From contig JBBRVP010000051.1 in assembly GCA_038246785.1 (NCBI GenBank), positions 1 to 19,908 on the forward strand: a DNA stretch of 19,908 nt, read 5' to 3'. Under the pieces are notes generated by a model. It ran no database searches and was not told where the DNA came from. It was given only the letters and a program-made list of their open reading frames with translations. Within the stretch, counting starts at the first letter, position 1. The number at the start of each line of letters is the position of its first letter. Below, piece after piece: positions 7,213-14,658 of the stretch. Source of the stretch: JBBRVP01 sp038246785. Its GTDB lineage: Bacteria > Actinomycetota > Actinomycetes > Jiangellales > Jiangellaceae. The translations under genes and the position numbers were made by a program.

Positions 7213-8379
7213 GTGACCGCCGCCACCACGACCGGCCCGGTGCCACTGGACGGGCCGGGTGCCGCCCCGGACGGCCCGAGCGACGTCGGCCCGGAGTTCA
7301 TCCAGCTGCTGACCCCGGAGGGCGAGCGGGTCGACCACCCGCAGTACCCCCTCGAGGTGAGCGACGAACAGATGCGCGGGCTCTACCGCGACCTCGTCCT
7401 GACCCGCCGTGTCGACACCGAGGCCACCGCCCTACAGCGCCAGGGCGAACTCGGCATCTGGGCCAGCCTGCTCGGCCAGGAGGCCGCGCAGATCGGTTCC
7501 GCCCGGGCGATGCGTGCACAGGACTATGCGTTCCCCACCTACCGCGAGGCCGGCGTGGCGCACTGCCGTGGCGTCGACCCGCTGCACCTGCTCGGGCTCT
7601 TCCGCGGCGTCGACCAGGGCGGCTGGGACCCCAGAGAGAGCGGCTTCCACCTCTACACGATCGTCATCGGCGCGCAGACGCTGCACGCCACGGGCTACGC
7701 CATGGGCGTCCAGCGCGACGGTCTCGTCGGCACCGGCGACCCCGACCGCGACACTGCCGTGATCGCCTACTTCGGCGACGGGGCCACCAGCCAGGGCGAC
7801 GTCAACGAGGCGTTCGTCTTCGCGGCGGTCTTCAACGCCCCCGTGGTCTTCTTTTGCCAGAACAACCAGTGGGCGATCTCCGAGCCGCTCGAGCGGCAGA
7901 CCCGGGTGCCGCTCTACCAGCGGGCAACCGGCTTCGGCTTCCCCGGCGTGCGCGTCGACGGCAACGACGTGCTCGCCTGCCTGGCGGTGTCCCGTGCCGC
8001 GCTCGACCGCGCCCGCGAGGGCAGCGGCCCCACCCTCGTCGAGGCCTACACCTACCGGATGGGCGCCCACACGACGTCCGACGACCCCACCCGCTACCGG
8101 CTGGCCAGCGAGCTGGAGCACTGGAAGCTCAAGGACCCGATCGAGCGGGTCAAGGCCTACCTCACCCGCAACGGCAAGGCCGACCAGGCCTTCTTCGAGG
8201 ACGTCGGCGGCGAGTCCGACCGGCTCGCCGCGCACGTGCGCGAGGGCTGCCTGTCGATGCCCGACCCGAGCCCGCTGTCGATCTTCGACTACGTGTACGC
8301 CGACCAGACCCGCGAGTTGGTCGAGCAGCGGGCCGGGTTCGAGCGCTACCTCGAGTCGTTCGAGGAGGCGAGCTCCTGA
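7213..8379 (+). CDS. pdhA: 2-oxoacid dehydrogenase E1 component, alpha subunit (BkdA/PdhA type)
   Basis: This 388-residue protein starts at GTG with GGAGGGAG upstream. It is the thiamine-diphosphate-binding alpha subunit, which decarboxylates the 2-oxoacid and transfers the acyl group to lipoyl-E2. The ThDP motif runs from GDG (188-190, in YFGDGATSQGDVNEA) to NN (217-218, in FFCQNNQWAIS). The 'LQRQGELGIWASLLGQEAAQIG' segment and HTTSDDPTRYR phosphorylation-loop-like stretch are also typical. As I recall it, the sequence resembles mycobacterial Rv2497c, first called PdhA and later BkdA, so branched-chain 2-oxoacids are at least as likely a substrate as pyruvate. It is first in a three-gene operon with E1beta and E2. 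The 203 bases upstream (7010-7212) presumably hold the promoter, but I could not identify a convincing -35/-10 pair. Confidence 0.93.
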   Translation: MTAATTTGPVPLDGPGAAPDGPSDVGPEFIQLLTPEGERVDHPQYPLEVSDEQMRGLYRDLVLTRRVDTEATALQRQGELGIWASLLGQEAAQIGSARAMRAQDYAFPTYREAGVAHCRGVDPLHLLGLFRGVDQGGWDPRESGFHLYTIVIGAQTLHATGYAMGVQRDGLVGTGDPDRDTAVIAYFGDGATSQGDVNEAFVFAAVFNAPVVFFCQNNQWAISEPLERQTRVPLYQRATGFGFPGVRVDGNDVLACLAVSRAALDRAREGSGPTLVEAYTYRMGAHTTSDDPTRYRLASELEHWKLKDPIERVKAYLTRNGKADQAFFEDVGGESDRLAAHVREGCLSMPDPSPLSIFDYVYADQTRELVEQRAGFERYLESFEEASS

Positions 8380-9365
8380 TGGCTGCCCTGACACTGGCGA
8401 AGGCATTGAACAACGGCCTGCGCAAGGCGATGGAGGCCGATCCAAAGGTCCTCCTCATGGGCGAGGACATCGGCAAGCTCGGTGGCGTCTTCCGGGTCAC
8501 CGACGGACTGCAGAAGGACTTCGGCGAGGACCGCGTCATCGACACGCCGCTGGCCGAGTCGGGCATCCTCGGCACGGCGGTGGGGCTGGCGCTGCGCGGC
8601 TACCGCCCGGTGTGCGAGATCCAGTTCGACGGCTTCGTCTACCCGGCGTACGACCAGATCGTCAGCCAGGTGGCCAAGATGCACTTCCGGTCGCAGGGCA
8701 AGTTCCCCATGCCGATCGTCATCCGCATCCCGTTCGGCGGCGGCATCGGGGCCGTCGAGCACCACAGCGAGAGCCCCGAGGCCTACTTCTCGCACACCGC
8801 CGGGCTCAAGGTCGTCTCGTGCGCCAGCCCGCTCGACGCCTACTGGATGGTGCAGCAGGCGATCGCCACCGACGACCCGGTCGTCTTCCTCGAGCCAAAG
8901 CGCCGCTACTGGGAGAAGGGGGAGGTCGACGAGAGCCCGGCGGCCGCTGAGTCGGTCACGGCCCTGCACGCCTCCCGCCTGGTGCGCGAGGGCAGCGACG
9001 TCACCGTCGTGGCCTATGGACCCATGGTCAAGACCGTCCTCGACGCGGCAATCGCGGCCGAGGAGGAGGGGCGCTCGATCGAGGTGATCGACCTGCGCAC
9101 GCTCTCGCCGCTGGACCTGCCGCCGGTCTACAAGTCGGTGCGCAAGACCGGCAGGCTGGTCACGGTGCACGAGGCGCCGGTGTCGCTCGGACTCGGAGCC
9201 GAGGTGGCGGCCCGGGTCAGCGAGCAGTGCTTCTACTCCCTCGAGTCCCCCGTGCTGCGGGTGGGCGGCTTCGACACCCCGTACCCGCCGTCGCGGATCG
9301 AGGAGGAGTACCTCCCCGACCTCGACCGCGTGCTCGACGCCGTCGACCGCGCGCTCAGCCACTGA
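8379..9365 (+). CDS. pdhB: 2-oxoacid dehydrogenase E1 component, beta subunit
   Basis: This 328-residue protein starts in a TGATG overlap with the E1alpha stop, with GAGGAGG upstream, so translation is coupled. It forms the alpha2beta2 E1 heterotetramer. Visible signatures are LMGEDIGKLGGVFRVTDGL, the conserved DTPLAESGILGTAVGLAL segment with the glutamate that activates ThDP, the EIQFDGFVYPAYDQIV stretch, and the C-terminal transketolase-like domain (VVAYGPMVKTVLDAA, EVIDLRTLSPLD, HEAPVSLGLGAEVAARV). Length is normal for the family. Substrate choice (pyruvate or branched-chain) cannot be settled from the sequence alone. Confidence 0.94.
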   Translation: MAALTLAKALNNGLRKAMEADPKVLLMGEDIGKLGGVFRVTDGLQKDFGEDRVIDTPLAESGILGTAVGLALRGYRPVCEIQFDGFVYPAYDQIVSQVAKMHFRSQGKFPMPIVIRIPFGGGIGAVEHHSESPEAYFSHTAGLKVVSCASPLDAYWMVQQAIATDDPVVFLEPKRRYWEKGEVDESPAAAESVTALHASRLVREGSDVTVVAYGPMVKTVLDAAIAAEEEGRSIEVIDLRTLSPLDLPPVYKSVRKTGRLVTVHEAPVSLGLGAEVAARVSEQCFYSLESPVLRVGGFDTPYPPSRIEEEYLPDLDRVLDAVDRALSH

Positions 9366-9406
9366 GACGCGGACCGAAGGCGCAGGAAGAGGAGGAGAAG
9401 ACGCGG

Positions 9407-10993
9407 ATGGCTGACGTCCAGCACTTCCGGCTGCCCGACGTGGGCGAGGGCCTCACCGAGGCCGAGATCGTCTCGTGGAAGGTCAAGCCCGGCGACACCG
9501 TCAAGACCAACGACGTCATCGTCGAGATCGAGACTGCCAAGTCGCTGGTCGAGCTGCCCAGCCCGTTCGCCGGCACGGTGGTCGAGCTGTTCGTCGAGGA
9601 GGGGGCGACGGTCCCGGTCGGCACGCCGATCATCGGGATCGCGACCGGGGCCGCGGCGACGGGTGGCTCCGGGACGTCCGCCGGCTCGGGAGCCGGCGAC
9701 TCGCTCGCTTCCGCGCCCGTGGTCGAGGAACCGGCCGGCGCCCCCCAGGAGGACCTCGTGCCGCCGATCGGGACGCCCGGCGACGAGCAGGCCGTCGAGC
9801 CGGGGCTCATCGGTGGCCCGGCGCCGGGCGGACGTACGTCGGTGCTCGTCGGCTACGGTCCGCGCTCGACCGAGGCCAAGCGGCGGCCCCGCAAGTCCAC
9901 GGGGGGGCCCTCGGCCGAGGGCCGCGGAGCCGTGCAGGATGCGTTCTCCACGCCGCCGTCCCGCCCGGTCGCGCCGTTCCCGCCGCCGGCACCGGTGCGG
10001 CCGGTGCCGGCAGCGCCGACGCCCGGGGTGAGCCTGCCCGCAGTGGGCCAGCCGGCGGCTCCCGAGGACGGCCCCGCCACCGTGCTGGCGAAGCCGCCGG
10101 TGCGCAAGCTGGCCAAGGACCTCCGCGTCGACCTGCGCAGCCTCACCCCCACCGGCCCCGGCGGCACCGTCTCGCGGGAGGACGTGGAGCAGGCCGCGGG
10201 CGCTGCGCCGCTGACGGTGGCAGGGGTCCCCCGCCCCGGACCAACGGGGGCAGGGGTCCCCAGCCGCAGCGGGATGGGGTGGGGCGAGGGGCCGCGCGAG
10301 GAGCGGGTCGCCATCCGCTCGGTGCGCAAGGCGACCGCGCAGGCGGTGGCGCTCAGCGCGTTCAGCGCGCCACATGTGACCGAGTTCCTCGATGTCGATG
10401 CGACCGCCACCATCGAGCTCGTCGAGCGGCTGCGGGCCGCGCGGGAGTTCCGTGACGTGCGGATCACGCCGTTGGCCGTGCTGGCGCGGGCGCTCTGCCT
10501 CGCCGTCCGGCGTACCCCCGAGGTCAACGCCTCGTGGGACGAGGCGGCCGGCGAGATCGTCTACAAGCGGTACGTCAACCTGGGCATCGCCGCTGCTACC
10601 CCGCGCGGGCTCATGGTGCCTAACGTCAAGGACGCCGACCGGCTGTCCCTGCGCGAGCTCGCCACGGCGATCTCCGAGCTGGCGACCACCGCCCGGGAAG
10701 GCCGCAGCCAGCCACCCGAGCTCGCCGGCGGCACCATCTCGATCACCAACGTGGGTGTCTTCGGCGTCGACACCGGTACGCCGATCCTGCCGCCCGGCGA
10801 GGCGGCGATCCTCGCCTTCGGGCAGATCCGGCCGCGCCCATGGGTGGTCGACGGCCAGGTCGTGCCGCGCCAGGTGACGACGCTCGGGTTGTCCTTCGAT
10901 CACCGCCTCGTCGACGGCGAGCAGGGCTCGCGCTTCCTCTCCGACATCGGCCGCCTGCTCGAGGACCCCGGCTACGCACTCGCCTGGACCTGA
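9407..10993 (+). CDS. pdhC: Dihydrolipoamide acyltransferase, E2 component of the 2-oxoacid dehydrogenase complex
   Basis: This 528-residue protein starts 41 bases after E1beta, with GGAGGAG upstream. Domains in order: one lipoyl domain (residues 1-80) with the lipoylated Lys45 in ETAKS; a long Pro/Ala/Gly-rich linker (about 80-220) containing an LVGYGPRS...AKRR segment; a peripheral-subunit-binding domain (about 222-265, VLAKPPVRKLAKDLRVDL...TGPGGTVSREDV); a second low-complexity linker; and the catalytic acyltransferase domain (about 300-528) with active-site HRLVDG at 499-504. It transfers the acyl group from lipoate to CoA. E3 is not encoded nearby, so dihydrolipoamide dehydrogenase must come from elsewhere. 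The second linker contains a duplicated GCAGGGGTCCC (10220-10230 and 10250-10260). Confidence 0.95.
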   Translation: MADVQHFRLPDVGEGLTEAEIVSWKVKPGDTVKTNDVIVEIETAKSLVELPSPFAGTVVELFVEEGATVPVGTPIIGIATGAAATGGSGTSAGSGAGDSLASAPVVEEPAGAPQEDLVPPIGTPGDEQAVEPGLIGGPAPGGRTSVLVGYGPRSTEAKRRPRKSTGGPSAEGRGAVQDAFSTPPSRPVAPFPPPAPVRPVPAAPTPGVSLPAVGQPAAPEDGPATVLAKPPVRKLAKDLRVDLRSLTPTGPGGTVSREDVEQAAGAAPLTVAGVPRPGPTGAGVPSRSGMGWGEGPREERVAIRSVRKATAQAVALSAFSAPHVTEFLDVDATATIELVERLRAAREFRDVRITPLAVLARALCLAVRRTPEVNASWDEAAGEIVYKRYVNLGIAAATPRGLMVPNVKDADRLSLRELATAISELATTAREGRSQPPELAGGTISITNVGVFGVDTGTPILPPGEAAILAFGQIRPRPWVVDGQVVPRQVTTLGLSFDHRLVDGEQGSRFLSDIGRLLEDPGYALAWT

Positions 10994-11111
10994 CCAGTCG
11001 GCGGCGGATCAGGACTCAGGACCTCCAGCGCCGTGCTCTGGTGCGCGGCGCGCTCCCCGGACTGCTCGCACTCGACGATGAACATCGGGGGGCGGCCACA
11101 CTGCCGTCGGC

Positions 11112-12668
11112 TCAGCCCGTCCGCACGTCGAGCCCGTGCCGGTCGAAGCCGTACGTCGCTCCGCGCCGGCCGGACTCCGGATCGCGGCCCAGCAGTCCCC
11201 ACAGCACCTGATCCCGCGGCGGGGTGCGCCGCAGCTCCGCGACGTCTCCCACGACGACGTGGCTCACCGCGTGCAGCGACTCCGAACCCGCATCGAGATA
11301 GCCCGAGTGCGCGGCGAAGGACAGGCCGTGTGCGCCGTCTGCCGACTGCGCCGGCAGGCGCACCGCACCGAACTCCTCGCCCGCCGGGTCGGGGCCGAAC
11401 CAGCCGAGCCAGCTCACCGGGTCGCGGCTGTCGGCTGCGACGTACACGTGGCGGCCGGGCAGCAGGTCTCCGGCCTGCCGGGCGCCTGCGCCCGGACTGC
11501 CCATGAGCACCAGGTCGTCGACCTCCGTCGGCTGCTCCCGCGCTGCGCCGGCGGCCGTCGTGCTGCCGTAGCTGTGGCCCACGACGGTGACGTGCACAGG
11601 GCCGCGGGTCGCCGCCACGGCGCGGACGTCGGCGGCCAGCAGCCGCGCCCCGAGCACCGCCGGAGCCTCCAGTGCCACGTCGGAGAGCTCCGGCGCGTCG
11701 TAGCCCATCCAGGCCACGACCGCCGTCCGCTCGCCGGGGGCGTCAAGCGAGGCGGCGTCGGCGAGCCGGCCGGCGTCGTCGGTGAGCGAGGTCAGGTCCC
11801 CGCCGACGTCGGAGTCGAGGCCGGGCACGAGGAACGCGACGTGCTCCGCGCTCGCCGCGTCGCCGAGGACCAGCGCGACCCGGCCCTCTCCGCCGGAGAA
11901 CGCCGGGTCGTAGACGAGCAGCGCCGCGCCGCGCAGTGCTCCGGTCACCGGGTCCCGGGCGGCGCGGGCGCGGCTCAGCTGCTCTGCGGTGGCGCGGACC
12001 GCGAGCAGCTCGCGTGCCTGCTCGACCGACAGCGGCCCGCGCGGCAACGCCCACCGGCGCAGGTCGGCGGCGAGTAGTCGCTCGTTGGAGGCACTGCGGA
12101 CGGCGACGGGTACGCCGGCCAGGCCGCCCAGCAGGTCGGGGTGCTCGGGGGCTAGGCGTGCCCGCAGCGGCAGGGGCAGCGTGGTCCACCAGCGGTGTAC
12201 CCCTTCGGCACCGGCCCCGCCGTCGGGCAGCGCTGTGTGCAGCACCGCGCCCAGCCCGTCGCGCGCGCCGAGGGCGATCAGCAGCGCCTCGGCGGCGATC
12301 TCGTCGAGGTCGGCCCGCAGCCGCCGTAGCCGCTCGTCGACCTCGTCGGCGGCCGCGTCAAGCAGCGCGGCGGAGTGCCGCTGCAGGGTGGCGGCTGCCG
12401 CGCCGGTGAGCCGACCCAGATCGGCCGCGCGGCCGGTCAGCTCGCCCACGGCGGCGTCGTACATCCCGGCCGCGACGCCCGTCCAGCCGAGCCCGGCAGC
12501 CGGCAGCACGAGGCCGGCAGCGACGGATTCGATCCCGGCGGCCGCCCGGAGCAGCCCGTGTGCCGCCGCCAGCGCGGACTCGGCGAGCGCGGCGCCGGCG
12601 CCGTCGGCACCGCTGACACCGCCGGCAGCGTCGGCACCGCTGACACCGCCGGCGCCGTCGATGCTCAC
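11112..12668 (-). CDS. DUF1023 alpha/beta hydrolase
   Basis: This 518-residue protein starts at a GTG that overlaps the stop of the upstream small gene in a GTGA tetramer, with GGGGAGA upstream. The first half (to about 240) is Ala/Leu-rich and helical, like the WXG100/EspC-associated helical region often found before this domain. The second half is the DUF1023 alpha/beta hydrolase, with the nucleophile elbow VVGHSYGST (Ser at about 366), VAFLVPGLDSDV, VAWMGYDAP, and the late PGRHVYVAADSRDPVSWLGWFGPDP segment holding the likely acid residue. Members are actinomycete-specific putative lipases/esterases; natural substrates are unknown. The first codons include two 27-bp near-perfect repeats (12603-12656) encoding Gly-Val-Ser-Gly-Ala-Asp-type residues. 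Confidence 0.88.
   Translation of the reverse strand: MSIDGAGGVSGADAAGGVSGADGAGAALAESALAAAHGLLRAAAGIESVAAGLVLPAAGLGWTGVAAGMYDAAVGELTGRAADLGRLTGAAAATLQRHSAALLDAAADEVDERLRRLRADLDEIAAEALLIALGARDGLGAVLHTALPDGGAGAEGVHRWWTTLPLPLRARLAPEHPDLLGGLAGVPVAVRSASNERLLAADLRRWALPRGPLSVEQARELLAVRATAEQLSRARAARDPVTGALRGAALLVYDPAFSGGEGRVALVLGDAASAEHVAFLVPGLDSDVGGDLTSLTDDAGRLADAASLDAPGERTAVVAWMGYDAPELSDVALEAPAVLGARLLAADVRAVAATRGPVHVTVVGHSYGSTTAAGAAREQPTEVDDLVLMGSPGAGARQAGDLLPGRHVYVAADSRDPVSWLGWFGPDPAGEEFGAVRLPAQSADGAHGLSFAAHSGYLDAGSESLHAVSHVVVGDVAELRRTPPRDQVLWGLLGRDPESGRRGATYGFDRHGLDVRTG
12603..12656. repeat. Two 27-bp tandem repeats in the start of the DUF1023 gene
   Basis: 12603-12629 and 12630-12656 both begin GTCGGCACCGCTGACACCGC and differ only at their last bases. 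They encode a duplicated nine-residue Gly/Ala-rich unit in the flexible N terminus of the hydrolase. Confidence 0.9.
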
Positions 12669-12964
12669 CCACCGTCTCCCCGCCGGCACTCCGCCGCTGC
12701 AGCCACCCCGGCGTCCACGCGCGCGTATGCCGCAGCGGTTGCGGCCGTCGTGGAGCCCAGAGCAGCCGCCGCGGACGCAACGGTGCCGGCGGCCCGGCCC
12801 AGCGCCTCCTGCAGGCCGGCCAAGCCCGCGGCGAGCCGGGGATCCGTCGCGCCGTTAGCCACCCGCGCAAGAGCGCAGGCCACCGCGGACGCCTCGTCAG
12901 CCCGTCGCCGCAGCGCCGCGGCCACGGCGGCCAGAGCGGCCGGTTCGACGGTCGTCCGGGTCAC
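12665..12964 (-). CDS. EspC/WXG100-like small helical protein
   Basis: This 99-residue protein starts with GTG and is Ala-rich, with two long predicted helices separated near GATDPRLAAGLAGLQEALG. This size and layout, plus a following coupled DUF1023 hydrolase (GTGA overlap at 12665-12668), matches the actinomycete pattern in which an EspC-like (ESX-1 secretion-associated, PF10824-type) or WXG100-like protein precedes the hydrolase. No WxG motif is present; the break between helices is instead Pro/Gly/Asp-containing. Secretion by a type VII system is inference, and no ESX core gene lies in the window. It reads in the same direction as the lasso-cluster nucleotidyltransferase 94 bases upstream and could be read through from it. 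Confidence 0.7.
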   Translation of the reverse strand: MTRTTVEPAALAAVAAALRRRADEASAVACALARVANGATDPRLAAGLAGLQEALGRAAGTVASAAAALGSTTAATAAAYARVDAGVAAAAECRRGDGG

Positions 12965-13058
12965 ATCCGGGGACGCTAGCCGCGCGGGCGCACGTCAGGT
13001 CCCGGCTGCTGTGGACGAGTGCGGCGGCCGCCGTCACCGACGCCGTGCGGCTGGGATC

Positions 13059-14198
13059 TCACCGTCTGGGTGGTCGGCCCCGCACCTGCCGCAGGCCGTG
13101 TCGCAGTCGGCTGCTCGCCGAGGCGTGGCGCTGCGCCACGTAGCCGCGTTCGGGTAGCACGAGGGCGCGCAGGAACGCCGCCTTGGCGCGCAAGCCCTGG
13201 ACGCTGGTCACCGCGGCGAGGCTCATCGCCGCGAAGTTGGCGTCCTCCCGGGCGTACACGGCCACGAGCCGGCGGTCCGCGCGCGACACGACGTAGTGCT
13301 GAGCCCACCGCACCAAGGGGTGACCTCCGGGCAGCCGCAGGACGTCCCAGGCGCCGGTCACGCCGAGCGCGAGCAGGGCGTCCCCTTGCCAGCGGCCGCT
13401 CAGCGCCAACAGCGTGCGCTGGTCCACCCGCCCGCCGAGCAGCAGCTGGGCGATGTCGCGCTGCGGGATCAGCCGGCGCGGCCAGTCGCCCAGCACCGAG
13501 TGGTAGCACGCGTGCAGCAGGCGCGCCTCGACCGGCATGGCCTGCAGTCGCCGGCCACCGAGCACGAACGGCTCCGGCGCCTGCCACAGGTCGTCCAGCC
13601 GGACCCGCAGACCATAGGGCCCCATGGCGAACGTCCGGTGCACGTCGACGCCGGTCCCGTCGGGCAGCCGGAAGTTGGCGCCCTTTCCGAACCTGCGGTC
13701 GAAGCCGGGTCGCGGCTGCGGGTACGCGCGGCGCAGCCCCGCCTCGCTCAGGCATCGGGCCGCCGTGTCGAAGCCGGCCGCCGGGACGAGGACGTCGACG
13801 TCGACGAACGGCCGCAGCCGCGGGTCCGGGTAGTCGAGCCGGGCCACCGCAGGCCCTTTCAGGACGCGAACCGGTACGCCGGAGCCACCCAGCAGACGCT
13901 CGACCCGCACGACCAGCGCCTCCAGGGACAGGCATCGCGCGGCGATCCTCGTGTCGAACGCGCGGGCCTCGGCGTGCTGCCCGCGCGTCACCGGAAAGGC
14001 ACTGTCGCCGATGGCGGCCATGAGCAGCCCGGACAGCCGCTCCCGGCCGACCTTGCGGGCCAGCTGCGACCACTCGCGCTCGGACAGTGGCTCGCACGGG
14101 AGCCTGGTACTCGTGCCGGGCAGGCCGTACGCCGCGAGCGCAGCCGCGACACCGGTGTGGCGGCTGGCCGCCGCCGGGCCCGCTGCGGTCCCCGTCAT
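13059..14198 (-). CDS. Lasso-cluster nucleotidyltransferase family protein (PF14907-type, PsmN-like)
   Basis: This 379-residue protein has the hallmark of the 'uncharacterised nucleotidyltransferase' family: VRVLKGPAVARLDYPDPRLR followed by PFVDVDVLV, with Lys114-Gly115 and the metal-binding Asp133/Asp135 pair. A later VDVHRTF strand probably carries the third acidic or histidine ligand. The family is frequent in lasso peptide clusters with an HprK-like kinase. In the pseudomycoidin system a protein of this type (PsmN) modifies the kinase-added phosphate with sugar; I recall this from the literature and did not check it. Here it diverges from the B1-C-B2-K operon across 202 bases. The start at ATG 14198 lies well before the domain, with a weak GGGGGCG site. 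Role as a late tailoring enzyme is inference from context. Confidence 0.85.
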   Translation of the reverse strand: MTGTAAGPAAASRHTGVAAALAAYGLPGTSTRLPCEPLSEREWSQLARKVGRERLSGLLMAAIGDSAFPVTRGQHAEARAFDTRIAARCLSLEALVVRVERLLGGSGVPVRVLKGPAVARLDYPDPRLRPFVDVDVLVPAAGFDTAARCLSEAGLRRAYPQPRPGFDRRFGKGANFRLPDGTGVDVHRTFAMGPYGLRVRLDDLWQAPEPFVLGGRRLQAMPVEARLLHACYHSVLGDWPRRLIPQRDIAQLLLGGRVDQRTLLALSGRWQGDALLALGVTGAWDVLRLPGGHPLVRWAQHYVVSRADRRLVAVYAREDANFAAMSLAAVTSVQGLRAKAAFLRALVLPERGYVAQRHASASSRLRHGLRQVRGRPPRR

Positions 14199-14400
14199 CG
14201 TGGGCGCCCCCGTCCGTCCGTGCCGTGGTCATGATCTCAGCGACGGGCGCGCCGCCGGGGTATTTCCGGCAGATCGGTCCGCCCCGAGGCTCCAGGATCG
14301 TCCGACCGCAGCCCCACCGATCAGCCGGACGGCGGAGAAGTCGAGCAAATCGCCTCGGGTCTGGCATCCGGTCGCCTACGGTGCGGGCGAGGGGGACTCC
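14199..14400. promoter_or_regulatory. Divergent promoter region between N and the B1-C-B2-K operon
   Basis: These 202 bases separate the divergent starts of the nucleotidyltransferase and PqqD-like genes, so both promoters should lie here. A TACGGT at 14377-14382 could be a -10 element for B1, but no matching -35 is evident and the spacing to the ATG is short (18 bases). GAGGGGGA at 14389-14396 is the B1 ribosome site. No convincing operator palindrome or small precursor ORF was found. Confidence 0.35.
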
Positions 14401-14658
14401 ATGCGGCTGCGCAACGACGGACTGGCCTGGCGCCGGTTGGGCGACGACATCCTCGTGCTCGACCTCGAGTCGTCGACGTACTTCACGGTCGGCGGCACCG
14501 GCGCCTTCATCTTCGAGGCGCTCCACGAACGGGACGTGGACGAGCCGGGCCTGGTCGACGCCGTCCTGGCCGGCTATGACGCGGACGCGGCGACCGCACG
14601 GCGCGACGTGACGGCGTTCGTCCACCGGCTCCGTGACGCCGGGCTCCTGCAGGCGTGA
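14401..14658 (+). CDS. Lasso peptide biosynthesis PqqD family chaperone (B1, RiPP recognition element)
   Basis: This 85-residue protein, starting at ATG with GAGGGGGA upstream, is a stand-alone PqqD-like winged-helix domain. The strands ILVLDLESSTYFTV followed by GGTGAFIFEAL and the C-terminal helix DVTAFVHRLRDAGLLQ are the family pattern ('L-D-L-x-x-x-x-Y-F-x-x-x-x-x-G-x-x-I-W/F-x-x-L'). In split-B lasso systems B1 binds the leader peptide, in particular its conserved Tyr and Pro, and presents it to the B2 protease. It is the first gene of the operon and its stop overlaps the GTG of the cyclase gene (GTGA, 14655-14658). Confidence 0.92.
   Translation: MRLRNDGLAWRRLGDDILVLDLESSTYFTVGGTGAFIFEALHERDVDEPGLVDAVLAGYDADAATARRDVTAFVHRLRDAGLLQA

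Noticed and set aside
10972..11202. Minus-strand 76-codon frame containing MFIVECEQSGERAAH in the gap after E2
   Set aside because: No ribosome site, overlaps the ends of two real genes, no recognisable family.
14232..14400. Possible second lasso precursor in the N-B1 gap
   Set aside because: The open frames there lack the Y-x2-P leader pattern and a Gly...Asp/Glu core.
12976..14625. Minus-strand 549-codon frame overlapping the nucleotidyltransferase in another frame
   Set aside because: The 379-residue frame carries the conserved KG and DxD motifs; this one is Arg/Ala/Gly-rich and extends over the B1 gene.
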